Source of the DNA: Bombus terrestris
Taxonomy: Eukaryota; Arthropoda; Insecta; Hymenoptera; Apidae
Reading direction: 5' to 3'
Assembly (NCBI RefSeq): GCF_910591885.1
Contig: NW_025963584.1
Location: 248,001-312,000 of the forward strand
DNA length: 64,000 nt
The position numbers were made by a program, and so were the translations under genes. Positions 14,451 to 28,019 of this stretch are shown piece after piece. The number at the start of each line of letters is the position of its first letter. Positions within the stretch are counted from its first letter, which is position 1. A model generated the notes under the pieces. That model was given only the letters and a program-made list of their open reading frames with translations, searched no databases and had not been told where the DNA came from.

Positions 14451-15340
14451 CGTGGGACAACGTGGGACATCGTGGGAGAACGTGGGACACCGTTGGACAT
14501 CGTTGGACATCGTTGGACACCGTTGGACACCGGTGGACATCGTTGGACATCGTTGGACACCGTTGGACACCGTTGGACACCGTTGGACATCGTTGGACAC
14601 CGTGGGACAACGTGGGACAACGTGGGACAACGTGGGACAACGTGGGACAACGTGGGACAACGTGGGACAACGTGGGACAACGTGGGACAACGTCGGACAA
14701 CGTGGGACAACGTGGGACACCGTTGGGCATCGTTGGACACCGTGGGACAACGTGGGACAACGTGGGACAACGTGGGACAACGTGGGACAACGTGGGACAC
14801 CGTTGGACATCGTTGGACATCGTTGGACATCGTGGGACACCGTTGGACATCGTTGGACATCGTTGGACACCGTTGGACACCGTTGGACACCGTGGGACAC
14901 CGTGGGACAACGTGGGACATCGTGGGAGAACGTGGGACAACGTGGGACAACGTGGGACAACGTGGGACAACGTGGGACAACGTGGGACAACGTGGGACAA
15001 CGTGGGACAACGTTGGACAACGTCGGACAACGTGGGACAACGTGGGACACCGTTGGACATCGTTGGACACCGTGGGACAACGTGGGACAACGTGGGACAA
15101 CGTGGGACAACGTGGGACAACGTGGGACACCGTTGGACATCGTTGGACATCGTTGGACATCGTGGGACACCGTTGGACATCGTTGGACATCGTTGGACAC
15201 CGTTGGACACCGTTGGACACCGTGGGACAACGTGGGACAACGTGGGACATCGTGGGAGAACGTGGGACAACGTGGGACAACGTGGGACAACGTGGGACAA
15301 CGTGGGACAACGTGGGACAACGTGGGACAACGTGGGACAA

Positions 15341-15518
15341 CGTGGGACATGTGGGACAACGTGGGTCAACGTGGGACACCGTTGGACATCGTTGGACACC
15401 GTGGGACAACGTGGGACAACGTGGGACAACGTGGGACACCGTTGGACACCGTTGGACATCGTTGGACACCGTTGGACATCGTTGGACATCGTTGGACAAC
15501 GTGGGACATGTGGGACAA
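15341..15518 (+). repeat. Register-slip segment with twin nine-base units
   Basis: Two units lack the leading C: 15351-15359 and 15510-15518, both gtgggacaa. Each is preceded by cgtgggacat and followed by cgtgggtcaa, cgtgggacac and cgttggacat. Spacing is 159 bp (15 full units plus the nine-base unit). The homologous places at 21699 and 21979, each just before cgtgggtcaa, have the full cgtgggacaa. A single one-base deletion that was then copied explains this best. These are the only departures from the 10-bp register that I found in the window. Confidence 0.93.
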
Positions 15519-16729
15519 CGTGGGTCAACGTGGGACACCGTTGGACATCGTTGGACACCGTGGGACAACGTGGGACAACGTGGGACAACGTGGGACAACG
15601 TGGGACAACGTGGGACACCGTTGGACACCGTTGGACATCGTTGGACATCGTTGGACACCGTGGGACACCGTTGGACATCGTTGGACACCGTTGGACATCG
15701 TTGGACACCGTTGGACACCGTGGGACAACGTGGGACAACGTGGGACAACGTGGGACATCGTGGGACAACGTGGGACAACGTGGGACAACGTGGGACAACG
15801 TGGGACAACGTGGGACAACGTGGGACATCGTGGGACAACGTGGGACAACGTGGGACAACGTGGGACAACGTGGGACACCGTTGGACAACGTGGGACACCG
15901 TTGGACATCGTTGGACACCGTGGGACAACGTGGGACAACGTGGGACAACGTGGGACACCGTTGGACACCGTTGGACATCGTTGGACATCGTTGGACATCG
16001 TGGGACACCGTTGGACATCGTTGGACATCGTTGGACACCGTTGGACATCGTTGGACATCGTTGGACATCGTTGGACACCGTTGGACACCGTTGGACACCG
16101 TTGGACATCGTTGGACACCGTGGGACAACGTGGGACAACGTGGGACAACGTGGGACACCGTTGGACATCGTTGGACACCGTGGGACAACGTGGGACAACG
16201 TGGGACAACGTGGGACACCGTTGGACATCGTTGGACATCGTTGGACACCGTTGGACATCGCTGGACATCGTTGGACATCGTTGGACACCGTTGGACACCG
16301 TTGGACACCGTTGGACATCGTTGGACACCGTGGGACAACGTGGGACAACGTGGGACAACGTGGGAAACCTTGGAACAACGTGGGACAACGTGGGACAACG
16401 TGGGACAACGTGGGACACCGTTGGACATCGTTGGACAACGTGGGACAACGTGGGACAACGTGGGACAACGTGGGACAACGTGGGACAACGTGGGACACCG
16501 TTGGACACCGTGGGACACCGTTGGACACCGTTGGACATCGTTGGACACCGTGGGACAACGTGGGACAACGTGGGACAACGTGGGACAACGTGGGACAACG
16601 TGGGACAACGTGGGACATCGTGGGACAACGTGGGACAACGTGGGACAACGTGGGACAACGTGGGACAACGTTGGACAAAGTGGGACACCGTTGGACATCG
16701 TTGGACACCGTGGGACAACGTGGGACAAC

Positions 16730-18600
16730 GTGGGACAACGTGGGACAACGTGGGACAACGTGGGACAACGTGGGACAACGTGGGACAACGTGGGACATCA
16801 TGGGACAACGTGGGACAACGTGGGACAACATGGGACAACGTGGGACACCGTTGGACAACGTGGGACACCGTTGGACATCGTTGGACACCGTGGGACAACG
16901 TGGGACAACGTGGGACACCGTTGGACATCGTTGGACATCGTTGGACACCGTTGGACATCGCTGGACATCGTTGGACATCGTTGGACACCGTTGGACACCG
17001 TTGGACACCGTTGGACATCGTTGGACACCGTGGGACAACGTGGGACAACGTGGGACAACGTGGGACACCGTTGGACACCGTTGGACATCGTTGGACATCG
17101 TTGGACATCGTGGGACACCGTTGGACATCGTTGGACATCGTTGGACATCGTTGGACACCGTTGGACATCGCTGGACATCGTTGGACATCGTTGGACACCG
17201 TTGGACACCGTTGGACACCGTTGGACATCGTTGGACACCGTGGGACAACGTGGGACAACGTGGGACAACGTGGGACACCGTTGGACATCGTTGGACATCG
17301 TTGGACACCGTTGGACATCGCTGGACATCGTTGGACATCGTTGGACACCGTTGGACACCGTTGGACACCGTTGGACATCGTTGGACACCGTGGGACAACG
17401 TGGGACAACGTGGGACAACGTGGGAAACCTTGGAACAACGTGGGACAACGTGGGACAACGTGGGACAACGTGGGACACCGTTGGACATCGTTGGACAACG
17501 TGGGACAACGTGGGACAACGTGGGACAACGTGGGACAACGTGGGACAACGTGGGACAACGTGGGACAACGTGGGACACCGTTGGACACCGTGGGACACCG
17601 TTGGACACCGTTGGACATCGTTGGACACCGTGGGACAACGTGGGACAACGTGGGACAACGTGGGACAACGTGGGACAACGTGGGACAACGTGGGACAACG
17701 TGGGACAACGTGGGACACCGTGGGACAACGTGGGACAACGTGGGACAACGTGGGACAACGTGGGACAACGTGGGACAACGTGGGACACCGTTGGACAACG
17801 TGGGACAACGTGGGACAACGTGGGACACCGTTGGACAACGTGGGACACCGTTGGACATCGTTGGACACCGTGGGACAACGTGGGACAACGTGGGACAACG
17901 TGGGACACCGTTGGACACCGTTGGACATCGTTGGACACCGTGGGACAACGTGGGACAACGTGGGACAACGTGGGTCAACGTGGGACACCGTTGGGCATCG
18001 TTGGACACCGTGGGACAACGTGGGACAACGTGGGACAACGTGGGACACCGTTGGACACCGTTGGACATTGTTGGACATCGTTGGACATCGTGGGACACCG
18101 TTGGACATCGTTGGACATCGTTGGACACCATTGGACATCGTTGGACACCGTGGGACAACGTGGGACAACGTGGGACAACGTGGGACACCGTTGGACACCG
18201 TTGGACATCGTTGGACATCGTTGGACATCGTGGGACACCGTTGGACATCGTTGGACACCGTTGGACATCGTTGGACATCGTGGGACAACGTGGGACAACG
18301 TGGGACAACGTGGGACACCGTTGGACATCGTTGGACATCGTTGGACACCGTTGGACATCGCTGGACATCGTTGGACATCGTTGGACACCGTTGGACACCG
18401 TTGGACACCGTTGGACATCGTTGGACACCGTGGGACAACGTGGGACAACGTGGGACAACGTGGGACACCGTTGGACACCGTTGGACATCGTTGGACATCG
18501 TTGGACATCGTGGGACACCGTTGGACATCGTTGGACACCGTTGGACATCGTTGGACACCGTGGGACAACGTGGGACAACGTGGAACAACGTGGGACACCG
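16730..18600. repeat. 2.24-kb tandem sub-block within Q2, first member
   Basis: Markers shift by 2,240 bp into the next member: catgggacaa 16799 to 19039, cgtgggaaac 17419 to 19659, cgtgggtcaa 17969 to 20209, and cgtggaacaa 18579 to 20819. Unlike Q1, both members here keep cgtggaacaa. Confidence 0.8.
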
Positions 18601-18969
18601 TTGGACATCGTTGGACATCGTTGGACACCGTTGGACATCGCTGGACATCGTTGGACATCGTTGGACACCGTTGGACACCGTTGGACACCGTTGGACATCG
18701 TTGGACACCGTGGGACAACGTGGGACAACGTGGGACAACGTGGGACAACGTGGGACAACGTGGGACAACGTGGGACAACGTGGGACAACGTGGGACAACG
18801 TCGGACAACGTGGGACAACGTGGGACACCGTTGGGCATCGTTGGACAACGTGGGACAACGTGGGACAACGTGGGACACCGTTGGACACCGTTGGACATCT
18901 TTGGACATCGTTGGACATCGTGGGACACCGTTGGACATCGCTGGACACCGTGGGACAACGTGGGACAAC

Positions 18970-20840
18970 GTGGGACATCGTGGGACAACGTGGGACAACG
19001 TGGGACAACGTGGGACAACGTGGGACAACGTGGGACATCATGGGACAACGTGGGACAACGTGGGACAACATGGGACAACGTGGGACACCGTTGGACAACG
19101 TGGGACACCGTTGGACATCGTTGGACACCGTGGGACAACGTGGGACAACGTGGGACACCGTTGGACATCGTTGGACATCGTTGGACACCGTTGGACATCG
19201 CTGGACATCGTTGGACATCGTTGGACACCGTTGGACACCGTTGGACACCGTTGGACATCGTTGGACACCGTGGGACAACGTGGGACAACGTGGGACAACG
19301 TGGGACACCGTTGGACACCGTTGGACATCGTTGGACATCGTTGGACATCGTGGGACACCGTTGGACATCGTTGGACATCGTTGGACATCGTTGGACACCG
19401 TTGGACATCGCTGGACATCGTTGGACATCGTTGGACACCGTTGGACACCGTTGGACACCGTTGGACATCGTTGGACACCGTGGGACAACGTGGGACAACG
19501 TGGGACAACGTGGGACACCGTTGGACATCGTTGGACATCGTTGGACACCGTTGGACATCGCTGGACATCGTTGGACATCGTTGGACACCGTTGGACACCG
19601 TTGGACACCGTTGGACATCGTTGGACACCGTGGGACAACGTGGGACAACGTGGGACAACGTGGGAAACCTTGGAACAACGTGGGACAACGTGGGACAACG
19701 TGGGACAACGTGGGACACCGTTGGACATCGTTGGACAACGTGGGACAACGTGGGACAACGTGGGACAACGTGGGACAACGTGGGACAACGTGGGACAACG
19801 TGGGACAACGTGGGACACCGTTGGACACCGTGGGACACCGTTGGACACCGTTGGACATCGTTGGACACCGTGGGACAACGTGGGACAACGTGGGACAACG
19901 TGGGACAACGTGGGACAACGTGGGACAACGTGGGACAACGTGGGACAACGTGGGACATCGTGGGACAACGTGGGACAACGTGGGACAACGTGGGACAACG
20001 TGGGACAACGTGGGACAACGTGGGACACCGTTGGACAACGTGGGACAACGTGGGACAACGTGGGACACCGTTGGACAACGTGGGACACCGTTGGACATCG
20101 TTGGACACCGTGGGACAACGTGGGACAACGTGGGACAACGTGGGACACCGTTGGACACCGTTGGACATCGTTGGACACCGTGGGACAACGTGGGACAACG
20201 TCGGACAACGTGGGTCAACGTGGGACACCGTTGGGCATCGTTGGACACCGTGGGACAACGTGGGACAACGTGGGACAACGTGGGACACCGTTGGACACCG
20301 TTGGACATTGTTGGACATCGTTGGACATCGTGGGACACCGTTGGACATCGTTGGACATCGTTGGACACCATTGGACATCGTTGGACACCGTGGGACAACG
20401 TGGGACAACGTGGGACAACGTGGGACACCGTTGGACACCGTTGGACATCGTTGGACATCGTTGGACATCGTGGGACACCGTTGGACATCGTTGGACACCG
20501 TTGGACATCGTTGGACATCGTGGGACAACGTGGGACAACGTGGGACAACGTGGGACACCGTTGGACATCGTTGGACATCGTTGGACACCGTTGGACATCG
20601 CTGGACATCGTTGGACATCGTTGGACACCGTTGGACACCGTTGGACACCGTTGGACATCGTTGGACACCGTGGGACAACGTGGGACAACGTGGGACAACG
20701 TGGGACACCGTTGGACACCGTTGGACATCGTTGGACATCGTTGGACATCGTGGGACACCGTTGGACATCGTTGGACACCGTTGGACATCGTTGGACACCG
20801 TGGGACAACGTGGGACAACGTGGAACAACGTGGGACACCG
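18970..20840. repeat. 2.24-kb tandem sub-block within Q2, second member
   Basis: This is the partner of 16.73-18.60 kb. Between the two members, 18829-18960 holds a cgttgggcat unit and the rare ctttggacat (18899). The better preservation of this member compared with its Q1 equivalent suggests either loss in Q1 or later sequence exchange in Q2. Confidence 0.76.
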
Positions 20841-23460
20841 TTGGACATCGTTGGACATCGTTGGACACCGTTGGACATCGCTGGACATCGTTGGACATCG
20901 TTGGACACCGTTGGACACCGTTGGACACCGTTGGACATCGTTGGACACCGTGGGACAACGTGGGACAACGTGGGACAACGTGGGACAACGTGGGACAACG
21001 TGGGACAACGTGGGACAACGTGGGACAACGTGGGACAACGTCGGACAACGTGGGACAACGTGGGACACCGTTGGACATCGTTGGACACCGTGGGACAACG
21101 TGGGACAACGTGGGACAACGTGGGACAACGTGGGACAACGTGGGACACCGTTGGACATCGTTGGACATCGTTGGACATCGTGGGACACCGTTGGACATCG
21201 TTGGACATCGTTGGACACCGTTGGACACCGTTGGACACCGTGGGACAACGTGGGACAACGTGGGACATCGTGGGACAACGTGGGACAACGTGGGACAACG
21301 TGGGACAACGTGGGACAACGTGGGACAACGTGGGACAACGTGGGACAACGTGGGACAACGTTGGACAACGTCGGACAACGTGGGACAACGTGGGACACCG
21401 TTGGGCATCGTTGGACACCGTGGGACAACGTGGGACAACGTGGGACAACGTGGGACAACGTGGGACAACGTGGGACACCGTTGGACATCGTTGGACATCG
21501 TTGGACATCGTGGGACACCGTTGGACATCGTTGGACATCGTTGGACACCGTTGGACACCGTTGGACACCGTGGGACAACGTGGGACAACGTGGGACATCG
21601 TGGGAGAACGTGGGACAACGTGGGACAACGTGGGACAACGTGGGACAACGTGGGACAACGTGGGACAACGTGGGACAACGTGGGACAACGTGGGACATCG
21701 TGGGACAACGTGGGTCAACGTGGGACACCGTTGGACATCGTTGGACACCGTGGGACAACGTGGGACAACGTGGGACAACGTGGGACACCGTTGGACACCG
21801 TTGGACATCGTTGGACATCGTTGGACATCGTGGGACACCGTTGGACATCGTTGGACACCGTTGGACACCGTTGGACACCGTTGGACATCGTTGGACACCG
21901 TGGGACAACGTGGGACAACGTGGGACAACGTGGGACACCGTTGGACACCGTTGGACATCGTTGGACAACGTGGGACATCGTGGGACAACGTGGGTCAACG
22001 TGGGACAACGTGGGACAACGTGGGACAACGTGGGACACCGTTGGACAACGTGGGACACCGTTGGACATCGTTGGACACCGTGGGACAACGTGGGACAACG
22101 TGGGACAACGTGGGACACCGTTGGACACCGTTGGACATCGTTGGACATCGTTGGACATCGTGGGACACCGTTGGACATCGTTGGACACCGTTGGACACCG
22201 TGGGACAACGTGGGACAACGTGGGACAACGTGGGACACCGTTGGACATCGTTGGACACCGTGGGACAACGTGGGACAACGTGGGACAACGTGGGACAACG
22301 TGGGACAACGTGGGACAACGTGGGACAACGTGGGACAACGTGGGACAACGTGGGACAACGTGGGACAACGTGGGACACCGTTGGACAACGTGGGACACCG
22401 TTGGACATCGTTGGACACCGTGGGACAACGTGGGACAACGTGGGACAACGTGGGACAACGTGGGACAACGTGGGACAACGTGGGACAACGTGGGACAACG
22501 TGGGACATCGTGGGACAACGTGGGACAACGTGGGACAACGTGGGACAACGTGGGACAACGTGGGACACCGTTGGACAACGTGGGACACCGTTGGACATCG
22601 TTGGACACCGTGGGACAACGTGGGACAACGTGGGACAACGTGGGACACCGTTGGACACCGTTGGACATCGTTGGACATAGTTGGACACCGTTGGACATCG
22701 TTGGACACCGTTGGACACCGTGGGACAACGTGGGACAACGTGGGACAACGTGGGACACCGTTGGACATCGTTGGACACCGTGGGACAACGTGCGACAACG
22801 TGGGACAACGTGGGACAACGTGGGACAACGTGGGACAACGTGGGACAACGTGGGACAACGTGGGACAACGTGGGACAACGTGGGACAACGTGGGACAACG
22901 TGGGACAACGTGGGACATCGTGGGACAACGTGGGACAACGTGGGACAACGTGGGACAACGTGGGACAACGTGGGACAACGTGGGACAACGTGGGACATCG
23001 TGGGACAACGTGGGACAACGTGGGACAACGTGGGACAACGTGGGACAACGTGGGACACCGTTGGACAACGTGGGACACCGTTGGACATCGTTGGACACCG
23101 TGGGACAACGTGGGACAACGTGGGACAACGTGGGACAACGTGGGACAACGTGGGACACCGTTGGACATCGTTGGACACCGTTGGACATCGTTGGACACCG
23201 TGGGACACCGTTGGACACCGTTGGACACCGTTGGACATCGGTGGACATCGTGGGACACCGTTGGACACCGTTGGACACCGTTGGACACATTTGGACACCG
23301 TGGGACAACGTGGGACAACGTGGGACAACGTGGGACAACGTGGGACAACGTGGGACAACGTGGGACAACGTGGGACAACGTGGGACAACGTGGGACAACG
23401 TGGGACAACGTGGGACAACGTGGGACAACGTGGGACAACGTGGGACAACGTGGGACAACG
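20210..23460. repeat. Higher-order block R, copy 1
   Basis: Markers recur far downstream with shifts of 23,910 falling to 23,310 and then 23,580: tgttggacat 20309 (44219), cattggacat 20369 (44279), cgtggaacaa 20819 (44729), cgtgggagaa 21599 (45189), cgtgggtcaa 21989 (45299), cggtggacat 23239 (46819) and atttggacac 23289 (46869). The steps in the shift match whole-unit changes: a 330-bp duplication and a 280-bp segment between 21709 and 21989 are present here and missing in copy 2. Unit 22679 (agttggacac) creates the only TAG nearby. Confidence 0.82.
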
Positions 23461-24390
23461 TGGGACATCGTGGGACAACGTGGGACAACGTGGGACAACG
23501 TGGGACAACGTGGGACAACGTGGGACAACGTGGGACAACGTGGGACAACGTGGGACAACGTGGGACATCGTGGGACAACGTGGGACAACGTGGGACAACG
23601 TGGGACAACGTGGGACACCGTTGGACACCGTGGGACACCGTTGGACAACGTGGGACAACGTGGGACAACGTGGGACAACGTGGGACAACGTGGGACAACG
23701 TGGGACAACGTGGGACACCGTTGGACACCGTGGGACACCGTTGGACACCGTTGGACATCGTTGGACACCGTGGGACAACGTGGGACAACGTGGGACACCG
23801 TTGGACACCGTTGGACATCGTTGGACATCGTTGGACACCGTTGGACACCGTTGGACACCGTTGGACACCGTGGGACAACGTGGGACAACGTGGGACAACG
23901 TGGGACAACGTGGGACAACGTGGGACATCGTGGGACAACGTGGGACAACGTGGGACAACGTGGGACAACGTGGGACAACGTGGGACAACGTGGGACATCG
24001 TGGGACAACGTGGGACAACGTGGGACAACGTGGGACAACGTGGGACAACGTGGGACAACGTGGGACAACGTGGGACAACGTGGGACAACGTGGGACATCG
24101 TGGGACAACGTGGGACAACGTGGGACAACGTGGGACATCGTGGGACACCGTTGGACATCGTTGGACACCGTTGGACATCGTTGGACACCGTGGGACAACG
24201 TGGGACAACGTGGGACAACGTGGGACACCTTTGGACATCGTTGGACACCGTTGGACATCGTTGGACACCGTGGGACAACGTGGGACAACGTGGGACAACG
24301 TGGGACACCGTTGGACATCGTTGGACACCGTTGGACATCGTTGGACACCGTGGGACACCGTTGGACACCGTTGGACACCGTTGGACATCG
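23460..24390. repeat. Transition segment between block R and the cgtaggacaa cluster
   Basis: Mostly GA runs with scattered cgtgggacat units, ending in a TC/TT-rich stretch with the rare ctttggacat (24239) and cggtggacat (24389). Its last part resembles the stretch just before 1761 and 7421 in the P copies. I could not define a clean full-length partner for the whole segment. Confidence 0.6.
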
Positions 24391-27300
24391 GTGGACATCG
24401 TGGGACAACGTGGGAAACCATGGAACAACGTGGGACAACGTGGGACAACGTGGGACAACGTGGGACAACGTGGGACACCGTTGGACATCGTTGGACACCG
24501 TGGGACAACGTGGGACAACGTGGGACACCGTTGGACACCGTTGGACATCGTTGGACACCGTTGGACACCGTGGGACAACGTGGGACAACGTGGGACAACG
24601 TGGGACAACGTGGGACAACGTAGGACAACGTGGGACAACGTGGGACACCGTTGGACATCGTTGGACAACGTGGGACATCGTGGGACAACGTGGGACAACG
24701 TGGGACAACGTGGGACAACGTGGGACACCGTTGGACACCGTGGGACACCGTTGGACACCGTTGGACACCGTGGGACACCGTTGGACACCGTTGGACATCG
24801 TTGGACACCGTTGGACACCGTTGGACACCGTGGGACAACGTGGGACAACGTGGGACAACGTGGGACAACGTGGGACAACGTGGGACAACGTGGGACAACG
24901 TGGGACAACGTGGGACAACGTGGGACACCGTTGGACACCGTGGGACACCGTTGGACACCGTGGGACACCGTTGGACAACGTGGGACAACGTGGGACAACG
25001 TGGGACAACGTGGGACAACGTGGGACAACGTAGGACAACGTGGGACAACGTGGGACACCGTTGGACATCGTTGGACAACGTGGGACATCGTGGGACAACG
25101 TGGGACAACGTGGGACAACGTGGGACAACGTGGGACAACGTGGGACAACGTGGGACAACGTGGGACAACGTGGGACAACGTGGGACACCGTTGGACACCG
25201 TGGGACACCGTTGGACATCGTTGGACAACGTGGGACATCGTGGGACAACGTGGGACAACGTGGGACAACGTGGGACAACGTGGGACAACGTGGGACAACG
25301 TGGGACAACGTGGGACACCGTTGGACAACGTGGGACAACGTGGGACAACGTGGGACAACGTAGGACAACGTGGGACAACGTGGGACACCGTTGGACATCG
25401 TTGCACAACGTGGGACATCGTGGGACAACGTGGGACAACGTGGGACAACGTGGGACACCGGTGGACACCGTGGGACACCGTTGGACACCGTTGGACACCG
25501 TTGGACACCGTTGGACACCGTGGGACAACGTGGGACAACGTGGGACAACGTGGGACAACGTGGGACAACGTGGGACAACGTGGGACAACGTGGGACAACG
25601 TGGGACAACGTGGGACAACGTGGGACAACGTGGGACAACGTGGGACAACGTGGGACAACGTAGGACAACGTGGGACAACGTGGGACACCGTTGGACATCG
25701 TTGGACAACGTGGGACATCGTGGGACAACGTGGGACAACGTGGGACAACGTGGGACACCGTTGGACACCGTGGGACACCGTTGGACACCGTTGGACACCG
25801 TGGGACATCGTTGGACACCGTTGGACATCGTTGGACACCGTTGGACACCGTTGGACACCGTTGGACACCGTGGGACAACGTGGGACAACGTTGGACACCG
25901 TGGGACAACGTGGGACAACGTGGGACAACGTGGGACAACGTGGGACAACGTGGGACAACGTGGGACAACGTGGGACAACGTGGGACAACGTGGGACAACG
26001 TGGGACAACGTGGGACAACGTGGGACAACGTGGGACAACGTGGGACAACGTGGGACAACGTGGGACAACGTGGGACAACGTGGGACAACGTGGGACACCG
26101 TTGGACACCGTGGGACACCGTTGGACACCGTTGGACATCGTTGGACACCGTGGGACAACGTGGGACAACGTGGGACAACGTGGGAAACCATGGAACAACG
26201 TGGGACAACGTGGGACAACGTGGGACAACGTGGGACAACGTGGGACAACGTGGGACAACGTGGGACAACGTGGGACAACGTGGGACAACGTGGGACAACG
26301 TGGGACAACGTGGGACAACGTGGGACAACGTGGGACAACGTGGGACAACGTGGGACACCGTTGGACACCGTGGGACACCGTTGGACACCGTTGGACATCG
26401 TTGGACACCGTGGGACAACGTGGGACAACGTGGGACAACGTGGGAAACCATGGAACAACGTGGGACAACGTGGGACAACGTGGGACAACGTGGGACAACG
26501 TGGGACAACGTGGGACAACGTGGGACACCGTTGGGCATCGTTGGACACCGTGGGACAACGTGGGACAACGTGGGACAACGTGGGACACCGTTGGACACCG
26601 TTGGACATTGTTGGACATCGTTGGACACCGTTGGACATCGTTGGACACCGTGGGACAACGTGGGACAACGTGGGACACCGTTGGACACCGTGGGACAACG
26701 TGGGACAACGTGGGACAACGTGGGACAACGTGGGACAACGTGGGACAACGTAGGACAACGTGGGACAACGTGGGACACCGTTGGACATCGTTGGACAACG
26801 TGGGACATCGTGGGACAACGTGGGACAACGTGGGACAACGTGGGACAACGTGGGACAACGTGGGACAACGTGGGACAACGTGGGACAACGTGGGACAACG
26901 TGGGACACCGTTGGACAACGTGGGACAACGTGGGACAACGTGGGACAACGTAGGACAACGTGGGACAACGTGGGACACCGTTGGACATCGTTGGACAACG
27001 TGGGACATCGTGGGACAACGTGGGACAACGTGGGACAACGTGGGACACCGGTGGACACCGTGGGACACCGTTGGACACCGTTGGACACCGTGGGACACCG
27101 TTGGACACCGTTGGACATCGTTGGACACCGTTGGACACCGTTGGACACCGTTGGACACCGTGGGACAACGTGGGACAACGTGGGACAACGTGGGACAACG
27201 TGGGACAACGTGGGACAACGTGGGACAACGTGGGACAACGTGGGACAACGTGGGACAACGTGGGACAACGTGGGACAACGTAGGACAACGTGGGACAACG

Positions 27301-28010
27301 TGGGACACCGTTGGACATCGTTGGACAACGTGGGACATCGTGGGACAACGTGGGACAACGTGGGACAACGTGGGACACCGTTGGACACCGTGGGACACCG
27401 TTGGACACCGTTGGACACCGTGGGACACCGTTGGACACCGTTGGACATCGTTGGACACCGTTGGACACCGTTGGACACCGTTGGACACCGTGGGACAACG
27501 TTGGACACCGTGGGACAACGTGGGACAACGTGGGACAACGTGGGACAACGTGGGACAACGTGGGACAACGTGGGACAACGTGGGACAACGTGGGACAACG
27601 TGGGACAACGTGGGACAACGTGGGACAACGTGGGACAACGTGGGACAACGTGGGACAACGTGGGACAACGTGGGACAACGTGGGACAACGTGGGACACCG
27701 TTGGACACCGTGGGACACCGTTGGACACCGTTGGACATCGTTGGACACCGTGGGACAACGTGGGACAACGTGGGACAACGTGGGAAACCATGGAACAACG
27801 TGGGACAACGTGGGACAACGTGGGACAACGTGGGACAACGTGGGACAACGTGGGACAACGTGGGACACCGTTGGGCATCGTTGGACACCGTGGGACAACG
27901 TGGGACAACGTGGGACAACGTGGGACACCGTTGGACACCGTTGGACATTGTTGGACATCGTTGGACATCGTGGGACACCGTTGGACATCGTGGGACAACG
28001 TGGGACAACG
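24390..28010. repeat. Irregular cluster of cgtaggacaa modules
   Basis: It opens like 1.76-2.45 and 7.42-8.10 kb: cggtggacat 24389, cgtgggaaac 24409, then cgtaggacaa at 24619 and 25029, with the same 210-bp and 410-bp spacing as 7441-7651-8061. After that, cgtaggacaa recurs at uneven spacing (25359, 25659, 26749, 26949, 27279), interleaved with cgtgggaaac doublets (26179, 26439, 27779) and long GA runs. The uneven spacing suggests several local expansions and contractions rather than one clean duplication. Confidence 0.75.
25899..26088 (+). repeat. Pure GA-unit run, 19 units
   Basis: Nineteen identical cgtgggacaa units follow an unusual GA-to-TC junction (25879 then 25889) and end at a GC unit. 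A very similar arrangement, an isolated TC unit between GA units before a long run, occurs at 27489-27508 and near 33349-33378. Confidence 0.85.
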
Positions 28011-28019
28011 TGGGACACC

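Larger units (their letters stand above)
9700..15340. repeat. Higher-order block Q, copy 1
   Basis: Markers recur about 6.22-6.23 kb downstream: cgtgggaaac 10141 (16359), catgggacaa 10581/10611 (16799/16829), cgtgggtcaa 11741/13981 (17969/20209), cattggacat 11901/14141 (18129/20369), cgtggaacaa 12351 (18579) and cgtcggacaa 12571 (18799). cgtgggagaa at 15251 pairs with 21599 at a larger shift of 6,348 because of unit-multiple length changes. The left part of Q is older than this event, since it is also present in both P copies and at 41.8-44.1 kb. Confidence 0.82.
15920..21700. repeat. Higher-order block Q, copy 2
   Basis: This is the counterpart of 9.70-15.34 kb. It keeps the inner tandem pair and the 330-bp duplication marked by cgtcggacaa (21039 and 21369). 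It differs by single substitutions, for example agtgggacac at 16679 and an extra cgtcggacaa at 20199 just before cgtgggtcaa at 20209. Because both Q copies carry the inner tandem pair, the inner duplication came before the 6.2-kb one. Confidence 0.82.

Noticed and set aside
15341..15528. A boundary between two independent arrays at the register shift
   Set aside because: The unit type, rare marker cgtgggtcaa and block order continue across it, and the homologous site at 21.7-22.0 kb is in normal register. It is a local one-base deletion.
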